From Argyresthia goedartella (taxonomy: Eukaryota > Arthropoda > Insecta > Lepidoptera > Argyresthiidae): a stretch of 64,000 nucleotides of DNA. The notes under the pieces were generated by a model. The model saw only the letters and a list, made by a program, of their open reading frames with translations. It made no database searches and had not been told where the DNA came from. Both the position numbers and the translations under genes were made by a program. Positions 10,701 through 19,610 of this stretch are shown here, in pieces. Each line of letters starts with the position of its first letter. Position 1 is the first letter of the stretch. The stretch covers positions 32,566,906 to 32,630,905 of the forward strand of contig OX463818.1 in assembly GCA_949825045.1 (NCBI GenBank). The letters are read 5' to 3'.

Positions 10701-12976
10701 AAGATATTCTTACTTTTTCGACTGCTCCTATAAAGGATACGTTCACTAAACGAACTATTCTGTCGAGCATCGCCTGCTTGTGGGATGTTCTTGGTTTCGC
10801 GGCTCCCGTCATATTGTATGCTAAACTCTTAATTAAAGAGCTCTGGCTACTTAAAGTCGACTGGGACGAACCCCTGCCCGACGATATAAATGTTTTATTT
10901 CATGACTTTAATCAGCAATTGCCGCTACTTTCCAGTTGTGAAATTCCGCGTCACTTGGGTGTACGTACGGGCTGCAGCACAAATATTGTTGCCTTCGCGG
11001 ACGCAAGCATGAAAGCATACGGTTGCGTCGTGTATCTCCATGTCACGGACGATGACAGAAACGTGCACGTCAATATCGTTTGCGCCAAATCCAAAGTCGC
11101 CCCCGTAAAGGTTGTGTCACTAGCACGACTCGAATTGTGCGCCGCTGTCCTTATGGCTAAACTAGTTCGCCTCGTTCATGAGACATACAGCACGCGTACC
11201 AAAATTGACAACATCTTCGCATACTCTGATTCAAAAATTGCTCTTTCATGGATTAACTCTTCACCACATAGATGGGATATTTATGTTAGTAACCGCGTCG
11301 CGAAATGTCAAGAAAATCTCGATCCGCGCCACTTCTATCATGTCAGGGGGAAAGAAAATCCCAGTGATTGCCTCTCTCGAGGTCTCTTACCTGACCAGTT
11401 GCTGTCTCACCCATTATGGTGGCACGGCCCTACTTGGCTCCGCTCTCAGGTGTCTCACTGGCCGGTTACTCCATTCATTCCGGAGGCCTGTGAGACATTA
11501 CCTGAATTTAAGACCAAAACTCTAGTTTGCTCTTCCGCTAGTACTGTCGCTTCGAGTTTGCTCTATGAACTAGCTCAGAAGTTTTCCTCGTATAATAAAA
11601 TTCTGAGAATTATTGCTTTTGTACTTAAATTTATGAAAATTATACCGCGTGACTATACGGTATCGGTTTCACAGCTCACAGTAGCTGAACGATATCTTAT
11701 CCGCGCTGTTCAGAGTTCCCATTTTACGCAAATGAAACAGGACTTAAAATCTAACAAACTTATATCTTCACCGCTTAGAAAACTTGATTTATTTATTGAT
11801 GAACATGATATTATACGAGTAGGAGGTAGGCTGTCGAACAGCAATCTACCATACGAAGCTAAACATCCCGCAGTGTTACCAAAACACGATCATGTTACTC
11901 ATATTTTAATTGACTATTATCACCGCTTACATTGCCACACTGGTGCCAATGTCCTCAGTGCTCTGTTGAGACAAAAATATTGGATTTTGTCTTCACGAAA
12001 CGTGATTAGACAACGCATTCACGCTTGCAATGCGTGCTTCAAAAATTCTCCTTCTCCGCTTCATACTAAAATGGCCGATTTACCTTCTTATCGTGTCCAA
12101 GAAACTAAAGCTTTCGTTCATACAGGTGTCGATTATGCTGGCCCTATTAATATTACACTATGTAGACGCCGTGGGCAAAAGAGCCAAAAGGCCTACATTT
12201 GTTTATTTATCTGTTTAGTGACTAAAGCGGTTCACGTTGAACTGACTACAGATCTGTCATCAGATACGTTTCTATCCGCCTTTAAGCGTTTCATTTCCAG
12301 GCGTGGCCCTGTTTCCCACATGTATTCCGATAACGGAACTAATTTTGTGGGAGCTAAGTCTCAACTAAACGATTTATTTACTGACCATCGTATTGAATGG
12401 CATATGATACCGCCCCGCGCTCCACATTTCGGGGGACTGTGGGAATCCAATATTAAAAGTATTAAATTTCATTTATACCGCGTAATTGGCTCGCAATTAC
12501 TTACTTATGAGGAGCTTTTAACTGTTTTGACGCAGATTGAAACTATATTAAATTCTCGACCGCTTTGTGTCCTCACAGAGGATCCACATCCGGAGCCATT
12601 GACTCCAGCTCACTTCATAATGGCTTCTCCTTTAACATACCTACCTTCCGCGAATATCTCCGAGGAATCTAAATCCCTGCGTCATCGCAAACAGTTGCTC
12701 GATCAAATGGTCCATAGCTATTGGAGAAGGTGGCGTTTGGAATATTTAAATTCATTACAAGCGAGAGAAAAGTGGCTTAAGGACACAGACAATGTGAAAC
12801 CGGGTACTGTCGTACTAATACATCAGGATGATGTTCCCCCGCTTCGCTGGCCGTTAGGCACTATTCAAGAGGTTTACCCGGGTAAAGATGGTAGAGTTCG
12901 AGTTGCTCTAGTTAAAACTGCGACAAGCACTTTCAAACGACCTATCGTCAAACTTTGTCCATTGCCATCTCAGTAA
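7703..12976 (+). CDS. gag-pol: BEL/Pao Gag-Pol polyprotein, intact (1757 aa)
   Basis: One uninterrupted frame from ATG 7703 encodes the whole element. Order of domains: capsid-like DUF1759 (about 113-250, opening LPAFDGKIDSWPVFYESF); three zinc knuckles (from C339, about 374 and 392); a Pro-rich linker; Pao aspartic protease (D502 in LIDNASQNNLI, so Asp-Asn-Ala instead of Asp-Ser/Thr-Gly); reverse transcriptase with YMDD at 929-932; RNase H (D1100 in FADASMKAYG); integrase zinc region (about 1400-1447) and core with D1477 (DYAGP), D1543 (DNGTNF), E1581 (GLWESNI); C-terminal Pao domain ending IVKLCPLPSQ. No frameshift or stop. The product would form cytoplasmic virus-like particles, reverse transcribe the RNA and integrate the copy. 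The length is as expected for complete Pao elements. Confidence 0.95.
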   Translation: MAAVKITVLQAKNNAIFSRLTSLNDVAQKINITEVELRSTETFMAESETLQAIRSDFSSNLDSINELGFQGNPNFVPNYSALNAFEDIYARIQRVRSRILSKNKPHHSNETKGSSSPFKLPPINLPAFDGKIDSWPVFYESFKANIHLNQALSDAQRIQYLTGKLSGPALKIIAGIIPSGENYTSIWESLVQKYQDKRALGSHYASILLNIKPASNNSTSLNTFIETFDSAVSALELLKFKDLKDFILMSMAIRKIDSATAHAFETFIRDKEIPSYKEFVDFMKSQVKILERTAAAPSNRAPTSVENNPNNNNTKPNRPRNTYQSQTFLTSDSNGVGPCLMCHKSDHHQLYKCTAFKSLPAKGRFDFIKSKRACVNCLSLSHTASQCNSTYTCKSCNKAHHTLLHLGGTSKITSSASAPHAPPPPPPPPAQNNDATSGDVMSSRSHPQESALPNVSLCAHARSDSGQSFIPSTPHTTILLSTAEVNVLNHDKQNASVRCLIDNASQNNLITSACCDQLGLKPIPLANSFIKGVGSASQTVHGYVSLLVTAKNKKYSYNITALVVNKITDRMPSEYVDTSIVQHLVDLPLADPLWHIPGEIHLILGAQLFPHLLLGGRVVAPPAPPAIETVFGYILMGDVPAASSYNKNYNTASASKQINTATFFTCSNSMEMSDRFDNLHLDKSLTKFWEMEEMPSKKFLSPEESQCEEIYRSTVSRDSSGRYCTALPFCRDPSELGDSRSIAVRRLLSLERKLQDPELRASYNEVVQDYIDNDYLSEVPPDSEDSQGYYIPHHAVVRRDKTTTKVRVVLDASAKCHNGISLNDTLHAGPNLQADIFVLLLNFRLFEVAMAADIKQMYLRILLQPQHRKYQKILFRFDPSQPIREFQFNRVAFGLKCSPFLAMRTVRQLALDEQNQFPHAADIAARELYMDDLTTSVPTVDEGISVSRELIDFFKTGGFNLTKWISNSMELLNSVPESNRASLEFSDDTKILGLKWLPAKDILTFSTAPIKDTFTKRTILSSIACLWDVLGFAAPVILYAKLLIKELWLLKVDWDEPLPDDINVLFHDFNQQLPLLSSCEIPRHLGVRTGCSTNIVAFADASMKAYGCVVYLHVTDDDRNVHVNIVCAKSKVAPVKVVSLARLELCAAVLMAKLVRLVHETYSTRTKIDNIFAYSDSKIALSWINSSPHRWDIYVSNRVAKCQENLDPRHFYHVRGKENPSDCLSRGLLPDQLLSHPLWWHGPTWLRSQVSHWPVTPFIPEACETLPEFKTKTLVCSSASTVASSLLYELAQKFSSYNKILRIIAFVLKFMKIIPRDYTVSVSQLTVAERYLIRAVQSSHFTQMKQDLKSNKLISSPLRKLDLFIDEHDIIRVGGRLSNSNLPYEAKHPAVLPKHDHVTHILIDYYHRLHCHTGANVLSALLRQKYWILSSRNVIRQRIHACNACFKNSPSPLHTKMADLPSYRVQETKAFVHTGVDYAGPINITLCRRRGQKSQKAYICLFICLVTKAVHVELTTDLSSDTFLSAFKRFISRRGPVSHMYSDNGTNFVGAKSQLNDLFTDHRIEWHMIPPRAPHFGGLWESNIKSIKFHLYRVIGSQLLTYEELLTVLTQIETILNSRPLCVLTEDPHPEPLTPAHFIMASPLTYLPSANISEESKSLRHRKQLLDQMVHSYWRRWRLEYLNSLQAREKWLKDTDNVKPGTVVLIHQDDVPPLRWPLGTIQEVYPGKDGRVRVALVKTATSTFKRPIVKLCPLPSQ

Positions 12977-13123
12977 ATACATAAATTAAAAATAGACTAA
13001 TAACTCTTCTTAAATAATAGGTAGGTAGATTATATACTCATATAACATAACATAAATACTTAAATCAATATATTTTTCATAACCGTTTTTTTTTTTTTGA
13101 TAATACTATGTATACGTATTCTC

Positions 13124-13136
13124 AAGGCCGGGAGGA
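13124..13136 (+). other. Polypurine tract
   Basis: AAGGCCGGGAGGA lies immediately before the 3' LTR, the position of the plus-strand primer. It is mostly purine with a CC interruption. Confidence 0.6.
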
Positions 13137-13746
13137 TGTTTACGCCAATACCTAATTTAAATTTAAATTACGGATATGCACTCGAATCCTTCCTATATCC
13201 ACCTCTCCTTCCTACTCACTCATCGCACAACGCGCCGAACGAGATAGAAGACTCGAGTGGCGCCTGCGGTGTCAAAAACTGGAACTACCAAAAAAAAAAA
13301 AAAAAAAAAAAAAATATGGACGTCTGAACACTTTGCTTCCGTGTCGTCTACCGCTAATAAATTAATTATCCGCTTTACTGTGAATCTAACGATTGCCAAA
13401 GTGATAGTGCATCTGTGGGAGCTGGCCAGCTATATTTGTGCAAAGGATTTGGGACCTGGGCGTCTCGTCTCGAAGCATACAAATTCCCTCTGCATCGAAG
13501 CAGGTGAAGGAAGCCGCTATATCCGGATTGCTGATTGCTGACCGCTGGTGAGTCCCTTCCCAATCTGTTCTGTCTCTCTGTCTTCTAATTCCTCAGGCAG
13601 GACCGTTTCCCCTATCAATACGAGTGCATCTCCGATTCAACCGCGATAATATTTCAACCCCTTCTAATAGGATTATATACCGCCCCGCGATACAGTCCAC
13701 TTAAAATTAATAAAAATAACTAATGAACCAACCCAAATATTGAACA
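13137..13746 (+). repeat. 3' LTR of the complete BEL/Pao element
   Basis: The LTR is 610 bases, the same as the 5' LTR by eye except for the shorter A-run (25 A then TAT, 13290-13317). It is followed directly by the target duplication GGCAC. Confidence 0.93.
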
Positions 13747-13832
13747 GGCACATCTGATGTGCCCCATAGACAACGGCGTATTCAAAGAAACGCCGCCATA
13801 TCTTAATATGGCTCGGCACATCATGATGTGCC
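13747..13832. repeat. Palindromes flanking the BEL insertion
   Basis: GGCACATCTGATGTGCC (13747-13763) includes the target duplication. GGCACATCATGATGTGCC (13815-13832) is a perfect 18-base palindrome. Together with 6080-6097 they form a small dispersed family of related palindromes. Their function is unknown; they may be pieces of an old repeat. Confidence 0.7.
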
Positions 13833-14912
13833 CAATTCTACAATCAGCCGCCAACATATACATAGCGATCAAACGTAAACGAATATGTATCGTAAATAGC
13901 GCTTTGGTTTTGTTTTTACCAAGCGCCGCACTAAATAAAGGCATTGGCAGTTGTACTTTTTCTCGAAAATTATAAGGTATTCGTGTTAAGAGAGCAGTCT
14001 AGTCTGCCAATAAACTGCAGTGCAGTTTGGCAGAAAAGTATTTTAAGAGAAAATATGTATTATTAAAATGAATAAACGGTTACATACATACATACATATG
14101 TAGTATGACGGCAGTAAATTCAAAACGGCGAAAGGATAAAGTGCATACAAATTATATGCAAAGATTTTTTAAGTTCCTTGGACCTTATCTTTACAATAAA
14201 ATCAGCAAATACAGTGAAATTTACACTAAGACGATCTATGAAAATAACACAAATGGGTGATATCGTTAACATATGATGAAACTGAAAACATTATAACAGT
14301 TTAATCCTAATACTTTAATAATAATTACAATTTAAAGAAAATAAAAACGAAATATAATAATAAAAACATACACATTCATTAACTACTCAACACACTCAAT
14401 CCTACAAACACAAACACCATATGCATCACATGCAATTTATGCTTTAGTTTTAATTTTTATATTCTCTATTTATTTATTTTTTAACCTGAATCCTTTTTTT
14501 TATCAATGACTGAAGTATCTGCTTGAGTCTATACTGTAGTCTGTAATATTTTTCCAAAAACTATATATGTGATTTACTGATGAGAAGTGCAACCACTCAT
14601 CCAATACCACAGGGTCCGCCCTTTACTGAATAAATTATTATTATTATATTTCCCCAGGGGATCAAGCGCGTCGCAGGTTGCGGATAGCGAATGCCCCCCC
14701 CCCCCCCCCAATCGGAGGGTCAGCTGCCTGTTCTATGAGCAGGTAGCCGCGGACGGTCGGCGTAACAATGTTCCTCGGCGCGGACACGCTAAATTAAATG
14801 CGTAGATAAGACAGCCCATCTGGCCTCTTGATGAGTCAACGTTTGGCGAGGGAAGTAATGTGTATGGTACGTGTGCACCAGTACCGTATCCGGTCATGCG
14901 AGCGGACACCGC
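13833..14912. other. Intronic stretch without recognised gene
   Basis: AT-rich to 14640, with a CATA microsatellite patch near 14085. It then becomes GC-rich with a C-run at 14695-14710. I recognise no coding region; the open frames are short and unlike any family I know. Confidence 0.4.
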
Positions 14913-14943
14913 TTAACCGCCAGCAACTTTTGCTGGCGGTTAA
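14913..14943. repeat. Perfect hairpin, 14-base arms, 3-base loop
   Basis: TTAACCGCCAGCAA, loop CTT, then the exact complement. It is a strong stem of mixed composition in a GC-rich part of the POSH intron. It could be a structured RNA element or the end of an unrecognised repeat; there is no run of T behind it on the plus strand. Confidence 0.75.
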
Positions 14944-15240
14944 CGCACTGCTGAGGAGTTGGGGCAAATATGGGGGTAGGCAAGGACTCATATACCCCAG
15001 GAGGGTTCTGGATCAACATCCGGGCAATCCCTCTCTAAGCCTTCTCCCGCAGGTTCTCGATGGGTCTTTTCTGGGGGCCACGCGCTCTACTCGGAGGATA
15101 AACGAGAGCCACCACGAGACACAATGCAGCAGCGGAGCCTTCTAGGAAAAAATATATCATAAGGAGCGTATGGCAAAGGAGCTAAACCTAGCTGCTACCG
15201 TACGCCAATAAATGACGCAAAATAGTGGCGTTGGCACACC

Positions 15241-15420
15241 GAACCAACCGGTCCCCCCTTCGGGAAACCAAATGGCTCATCCCCACCCGGTGGAGACGCT
15301 GGACCAACCGGTCCACCATACGGGGAACCAAATGGCTCAGCTCCACCCGGTGAAGATGCAGGACCAACCGGTCCCCCTTTCGGGGAACCAAATGGCTCAA
15401 CCCTACCCCCAAGCCGCCCC
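15241..15420. repeat. Three tandem 60-bp repeats, open on both strands
   Basis: Units start at 15241, 15301 and 15361 and share GACCAACCGGTCC and GGGGAACCAAATGGCTCA. On the minus strand a frame (15195-15638) reads a 20-residue Gly/Pro repeat of the type GGPVGPASSPGGAEPFGSPY. On the plus strand a frame (15212-15424) reads a Gln/Pro-rich repeat. Neither is a family I recognise. The 60-base period is divisible by three, so both frames stay open without needing selection. Confidence 0.75.
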
Positions 15421-15801
15421 ATAACCCTGTCCCTCCCAGGGACCAACCTCCGTAAGGAGACAGGGACCCGGAGGTAACAAGACAAGGGCACCGGCACACA
15501 CCGGAGCACAAGTAACGCCTCAGTTTTGCCCAGGAAATGTGAGGCGGCGACGCTTGCTAGCAGGGAGCCTGAACAGAACAATTGGTAAGCTGATATGATG
15601 ATGGATGACTTACGACCGTTCCCAATTTTTAATCGCATGTTTAACTAGTCTAGTCTAGCTAGATTGATGGATATCTATCTCACTTCGCCTCCAGTGATAT
15701 GCCTTTTTTTCGTTCATCAAACATCAGAAGGGGAAAACCATGGACAGATTGAATATCAGGAACAGCCATAAGTTCCGTAACGCACATAGTAGTCAACTCA
15801 C

Positions 15802-15917
15802 CCCACTTCCTTTGAGATGTAGTCGTGGATCGCGCGCGCGTGCAGCGGCAGCGGCTTGCTGTCGGCGCGTGGGCATGCCAGCTGCCCGGCTTGCTGCGGC
15901 GACGCTTGTAAACCCGC
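15802..15917 (-). CDS. POSH: POSH exon: linker and start of SH3 domain 1
   Basis: The 116-base exon encodes a linker (AGLQASPQQAGQLACP) and then PLHARAIHDYISKEVG, the first strand and RT-loop start of SH3 domain 1 (compare CAKALYNYEGKEPG in vertebrate POSH, from memory). The acceptor is CCATTTCCAG|GCGG and the donor GTGGG|GTGAGT. Entry phase is 0, which fits the exon at 26154-26342. Two bases (GG) are left over, which fit the single G opening exon 5579-5693. The phase agreement on both sides and the continuous SH3 sequence make these three exons one gene. Confidence 0.9.
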
Positions 15918-16719
15918 CTGGAAATGGAATAGGAATGTGATCAAATCTTCTTCTTCAGCATGACTTCTCTATAAAGTTCGCGCCGAGACCACAACAGGAG
16001 ACCGAGACAGGAGACCGCACGGATGTACCTGACAGGTACCCGTCGAACGTATCTCGGATCTGATCCGTGGCTTCGCATAGGATGCACCACAGATCTGCCC
16101 CCAGGCATATCCGTGCCCGTTTCCTGCCATACATTGGCAGTTTTCTCCGCCAAGCACGACTGGCGGGCAGATCTGCCGGGTACATCCGTGCGTATATGGC
16201 TGGGTATTAGGCTTGTATGCAACCGAGGCAACAGCATTTAGGCTATTTATCTGAATGGTGAATTTCTTAGGAGTTCAATGTCACGTGGTAATCGGGATAT
16301 GAGAGGGATGTTAGAATGATGCTAATTAAGGGCTTTATTGTTTCATCAGACCCGAGTATTCTGCCAGACAAGGTATAATTGTCACGGTAATTAACATTCA
16401 ATCATAACAGAACACAATCAAATGACACTTACGGTGTACGGTTAATGATGGTGTGGATAATAATGTAAGCTATTCAAATAGATTACTCATCGAGATTCGA
16501 AGAAAAAAACACATGTCAATCGAGGCAGCATTGTTGTTGCGTAACGATAAACAAACCACTTCAACATCTATTGTCTGGTTCGATGAAAAAATGTAAGACA
16601 GGTAAACAGGGCATTACGATATAAAGCTCTGTGAGAAGAAGCAATAAATAATGACTAACTAAGCACATTTGTAAAATCTACAGTAATAACTAAAAAAATG
16701 TAAGTACCCGGTACAAATA

Positions 16720-17985
16720 ATGGACCTTAAGTCTCAAATTTGGCTGACTTGTTTCCTTGTTAAGCTGATAACGTTCGAACCACTGAACCGAATTGAATTA
16801 ACTATGGCTAAGAGCCATCGTAAGGAAATCTACCACGCTATAGACCTGATTACTAAAATTAAAACAAATATTGACAAAAAAAACATTTCTGTTGGCATAT
16901 TCATAGATCTAAAAAAAGCATTCGACACAGTAAGTCACCAAAAGCTACTCCTAAAATTACACGACCTCGGCGTCAGAGACTCGGCTCTAAACACGTTCAA
17001 ATCCTATCTACACAATAGATGTCAAGCTGTTAAGATCGAGAATTTCACAAGTTCATTCCAAAATATCTCATATGGTATACCCCAGGGTTCCATAATCGGA
17101 CCGTTACTGTTCTCTATCTATGTAAACAACATAAATACGATAGGACTAACTGGAAATATTACGCTATATGCTGATGACACTTGCTTGTTTTACTTCGGCA
17201 ACTCTATCAATGAACTAATCCACGATGCGCAAAGAGATTTAGAAGTACTCAATCAGTGGTTACTGAGTAATCTGTTAACGATAAATGCATCAAAAACTTC
17301 ATATATGATCCTAGCCGCTAAAAATAAAGTAATCCCTGAATTTGAGCCACTTAACATAAATAATGAATATATTAAAAGGTCACACCAAGAAAAATACTTA
17401 GGTTTAATTATCGATGATAAATTAACGTGGAGACCACACATTGAGTATGTCAGATCTAAACTGATATCCACACTAGGAGCACTTTGAAGGGTAGCACATT
17501 GTATACCAAGTAGAATAAGACCCCTTATATACAATTCCTTAGCCAAATCGCATCTCGAATATTTAATTGAAATCTGGGGATCAGCGGCTCCATCCAACCT
17601 TAACCAGCTACAGAGAACCCAAAACAAAATTGTCAAGGTTTTACTACACTACCCCTTTGACACGCCAACAAAACAACTGTACGAGAAAACTAAACTATTT
17701 AACATTAACCAACTATATAAATATAACACATGTATTTTAATAAGGAAAATTACTACAAATGCCATAAAATCTAACATTGAACTACACCTATCAGATAACA
17801 GAAATCTTCGTAACAAAATCAAACTTAAACTAACTAAACCTAGGACTAATTATGGGAAAAAGACAATAGTATTTGAGGGAGCACAGATGTTCAATAACTT
17901 ACCAAACGATGTAAAGATTTGCGAATGTATTAACACTTTCAAAAATAAGTTAAAGCTACATATTGCAACGAGTACCGTAAAATAA
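16720..17985 (+). pseudogene. LINE reverse transcriptase, one nonsense codon
   Basis: The RT motifs are present: IFIDLKKAFDTVSHQKLL (palm motif A), GIPQGSIIGPLLFSIYVN and the catalytic YADDTCLFYF. TGA at 17485-17487 interrupts the frame. The same frame then continues without another stop to TAA 17983-17985 and reads a typical LINE C-terminus (MFNNLPNDVKICECINTF). The first 28 or so codons do not look like RT and probably belong to flanking DNA. With its N-terminus lost and a stop in the middle, it is dead. Confidence 0.85.
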
Positions 17986-18060
17986 TCTACCTATGTATTT
18001 TTAAGCATATCTCATTTTAAGTGAAATGTAATTTCTTATGAGAATAAAGTTCTTTAAACC
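16720..18060 (+). mobile_element. LINE remnant (Jockey/CR1-like), 5' truncated
   Basis: The segment holds the reverse transcriptase end of a non-LTR retrotransposon followed by a short 3' untranslated part ending near AATAAAGTTCTTTAAACC. Everything upstream of the RT palm (endonuclease, ORF1) is missing, as is typical for aborted reverse transcription. Similarity to RT starts only around 16805, so the element boundary is probably there. Confidence 0.8.
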
Positions 18061-18061
18061 T

Positions 18062-18185
18062 AATTTACAAAAAACCGCATTCAAATCCGTCCGCCCGTTG
18101 GAGCGCTAGAGTACCACAGACAGACACAGACGTACAGACGATTCATACATACACCACCCCTCTTTTTCGTCGGGCGGGGGTAAAA
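18062..18185 (+). repeat. RTE-like 3' tail fragment
   Basis: ATTCAAATCCGTCCGCCCGT followed by CACAGACAGACACAGACG resembles the tail at 40005-40075 (ATTCAAATCCGTTCAGCCGT, then CACAACACACAAATTTAC). That ending is typical of lepidopteran RTE elements and the short elements they mobilise. Short fragment; boundaries approximate. Confidence 0.5.
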
Positions 18186-18199
18186 CATCTTTTGATTCG

Positions 18200-18316
18200 A
18201 TTATTACTTTGACGACCTCTGTGGCGCTGGGGTTGTGGCTCTGCCTACCATGCGAGAGGTCCCGGGTTCGACCCACGGCTGGGGATAAAAAATCCCCAGG
18301 TCTTGGATGTTTATAT
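18200..18316 (+). mobile_element. tRNA-derived SINE, family B, 5' half (split by BEL insertion)
   Basis: A head CTCTGTGGCGCTGGGGTTGTGGCTCTGCC and a B box GGGTTCGACCC (from 18264) mark a tRNA-type pol III promoter. The sequence stops at ATGTTTATAT, where the BEL/Pao 5' LTR begins. It resumes after the 3' LTR at 24387. The unsplit family member at 24999-25185 shows the expected continuity. Confidence 0.8.
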
Positions 18317-18924
18317 TGTTTAATATTTATGCGTCGGAAACGCACCGGTTTTTTGTTGCGCGAATCGATCGCGAGTAATCGAGACATCACTAGCGAAAAC
18401 GGCACTAGCAGCTGTCACTCGTACCGAAACGAGATGTAAAATTGGAGGTTAATTTTTCTCTTGGTTCTGGTCTCGTCGGGAGAATAACATGGCGGCTCGG
18501 GCCCCGTGAAATTGATGGTATTTCGGTGTACCAATTATCATACAGGCATCGGGCCTGGTCAGAGTGTAAATCTACCTCATAGCGTCGGGCTATTGATTGT
18601 AATTAGATTCGCGTCAGCGGTCAAGTGATTCGTGGTGAAGGTTGAAGTTGTACGGTCTCCAACTCGTCGTATCGGTAGCGGCGACTCCACGTGTCGGCAG
18701 CAGCACGCCGGCGAACAGCGTCGGGCAGCAACGATAGTGATTCGACTCCATATCCTATCCCAAACTGTGCCCTTTTCCCGTGTTCCCGTCTCGAATCGAG
18801 CTTTCGATTTCCTGCCTACGGAGACAAGGTCAGTAACCAATTTCATCACTTCTTTTCTCTCACGTGGCAAAGGCATATCCCCCTCAGGATTCCACGCCGT
18901 TCGGTAGGCGTGGGAAATTAAACA
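18317..18924 (+). repeat. 5' LTR of BEL copy 2
   Basis: The LTR is 608 bases. It differs from the 3' LTR (579 bases) by at least three substitutions around 18692-18782 and by a replacement of about 29 extra bases near the 3' end (18845-18890). A truncated relative is at 50275-50789 on the minus strand. Confidence 0.93.
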
Positions 18925-18927
18925 TTT

Positions 18928-18945
18928 TGGTAGCAGAAGCGCGGT
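18928..18945 (+). other. Primer binding site of BEL copy 2
   Basis: TGGTAGCAGAAGCGCGGT starts three bases after the LTR. The first ten bases equal the complement of the initiator tRNA-Met 3' end as I recall it; the rest diverges. The primer assignment is therefore tentative. Confidence 0.5.
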
Positions 18946-19610
18946 TTCCTAGTGGGAAATCATCGATTCACGGTAGGGTTGCCTTTGTCACATTGTAGTT
19001 GGGAGAAAAGAATATCCCAGATTGGCTCAAGTCGGCAATGAGTCTGTGGTCGGTATACCACGATTAAAGTTCATTTTCGGTAAGTGAAAGTATAAGTGCC
19101 AATTTAGTTAACAGTTGTTATAAATTTGTAGTCGGAAACTACTGTTACCAGCGCATAAAGGATTGAACGGTCATTCTGCGAAGCCTAGATTGTATTACTT
19201 ACGGTAGAACGTCGGGTTCTGTAGTCCTACAGTGTTATTTCGGTTTACACAGCAGGGTCGGGCTATTTAAGGGGTATTAAGCTGATTTTGCTGACCTCAA
19301 AGGAAGTGTGGTTCCTATCGGAGGGGCCACTACTAGAAAAATAGTTTTTTTTTATAATAACCTTTTGTGTGTTATTTGTATTGTACCACATGGTGGCATT
19401 CTCTAATTGATTTAGAGTGTATATTATAAGGTGTATGTCCACAGGGCGACCATATTAAATATTGTTTATGATTTAATTGTTTAGTGGTTGCCTTGGGTTT
19501 TACAACTTAGTTATAATTTCTGTGCCCAGCGCTGACGGGAAAGTGCTGGTATCTGGCTGTGCTTAGTTCGGCAGTGAAGCATAGGACCAGGAACAATTAA
19601 ATCGGTAACC

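Larger units (their letters stand above)
6687..13746 (+). mobile_element. Complete BEL/Pao LTR retrotransposon, probably recent
   Basis: Every expected part is present in order: 5' LTR 6687-7326, primer binding site, one uninterrupted polyprotein frame 7703-12976, polypurine tract, 3' LTR 13137-13746. The LTRs begin TGTTTACG and end TGAACA. The 5-bp target duplication GGCAC is exact (6682-6686 and 13747-13751), as expected for BEL/Pao. By eye the two LTRs differ only in the length and edge of one A-run. Together with the intact frame this indicates a very young, possibly active insertion. It sits antisense in the POSH intron and interrupts a small palindrome. Confidence 0.95.
5694..15801 (-). 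other. POSH: POSH intron (about 10.1 kb), TE-filled
   Basis: This is the intron between the two exons that split SH3 domain 1. It contains the complete BEL/Pao element 6687-13746 in antisense orientation. The remainder (5700-6686 and 13764-15801) has no recognisable gene, apart from small palindromes, a 31-base hairpin and a 60-bp tandem repeat listed separately. Confidence 0.85.
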
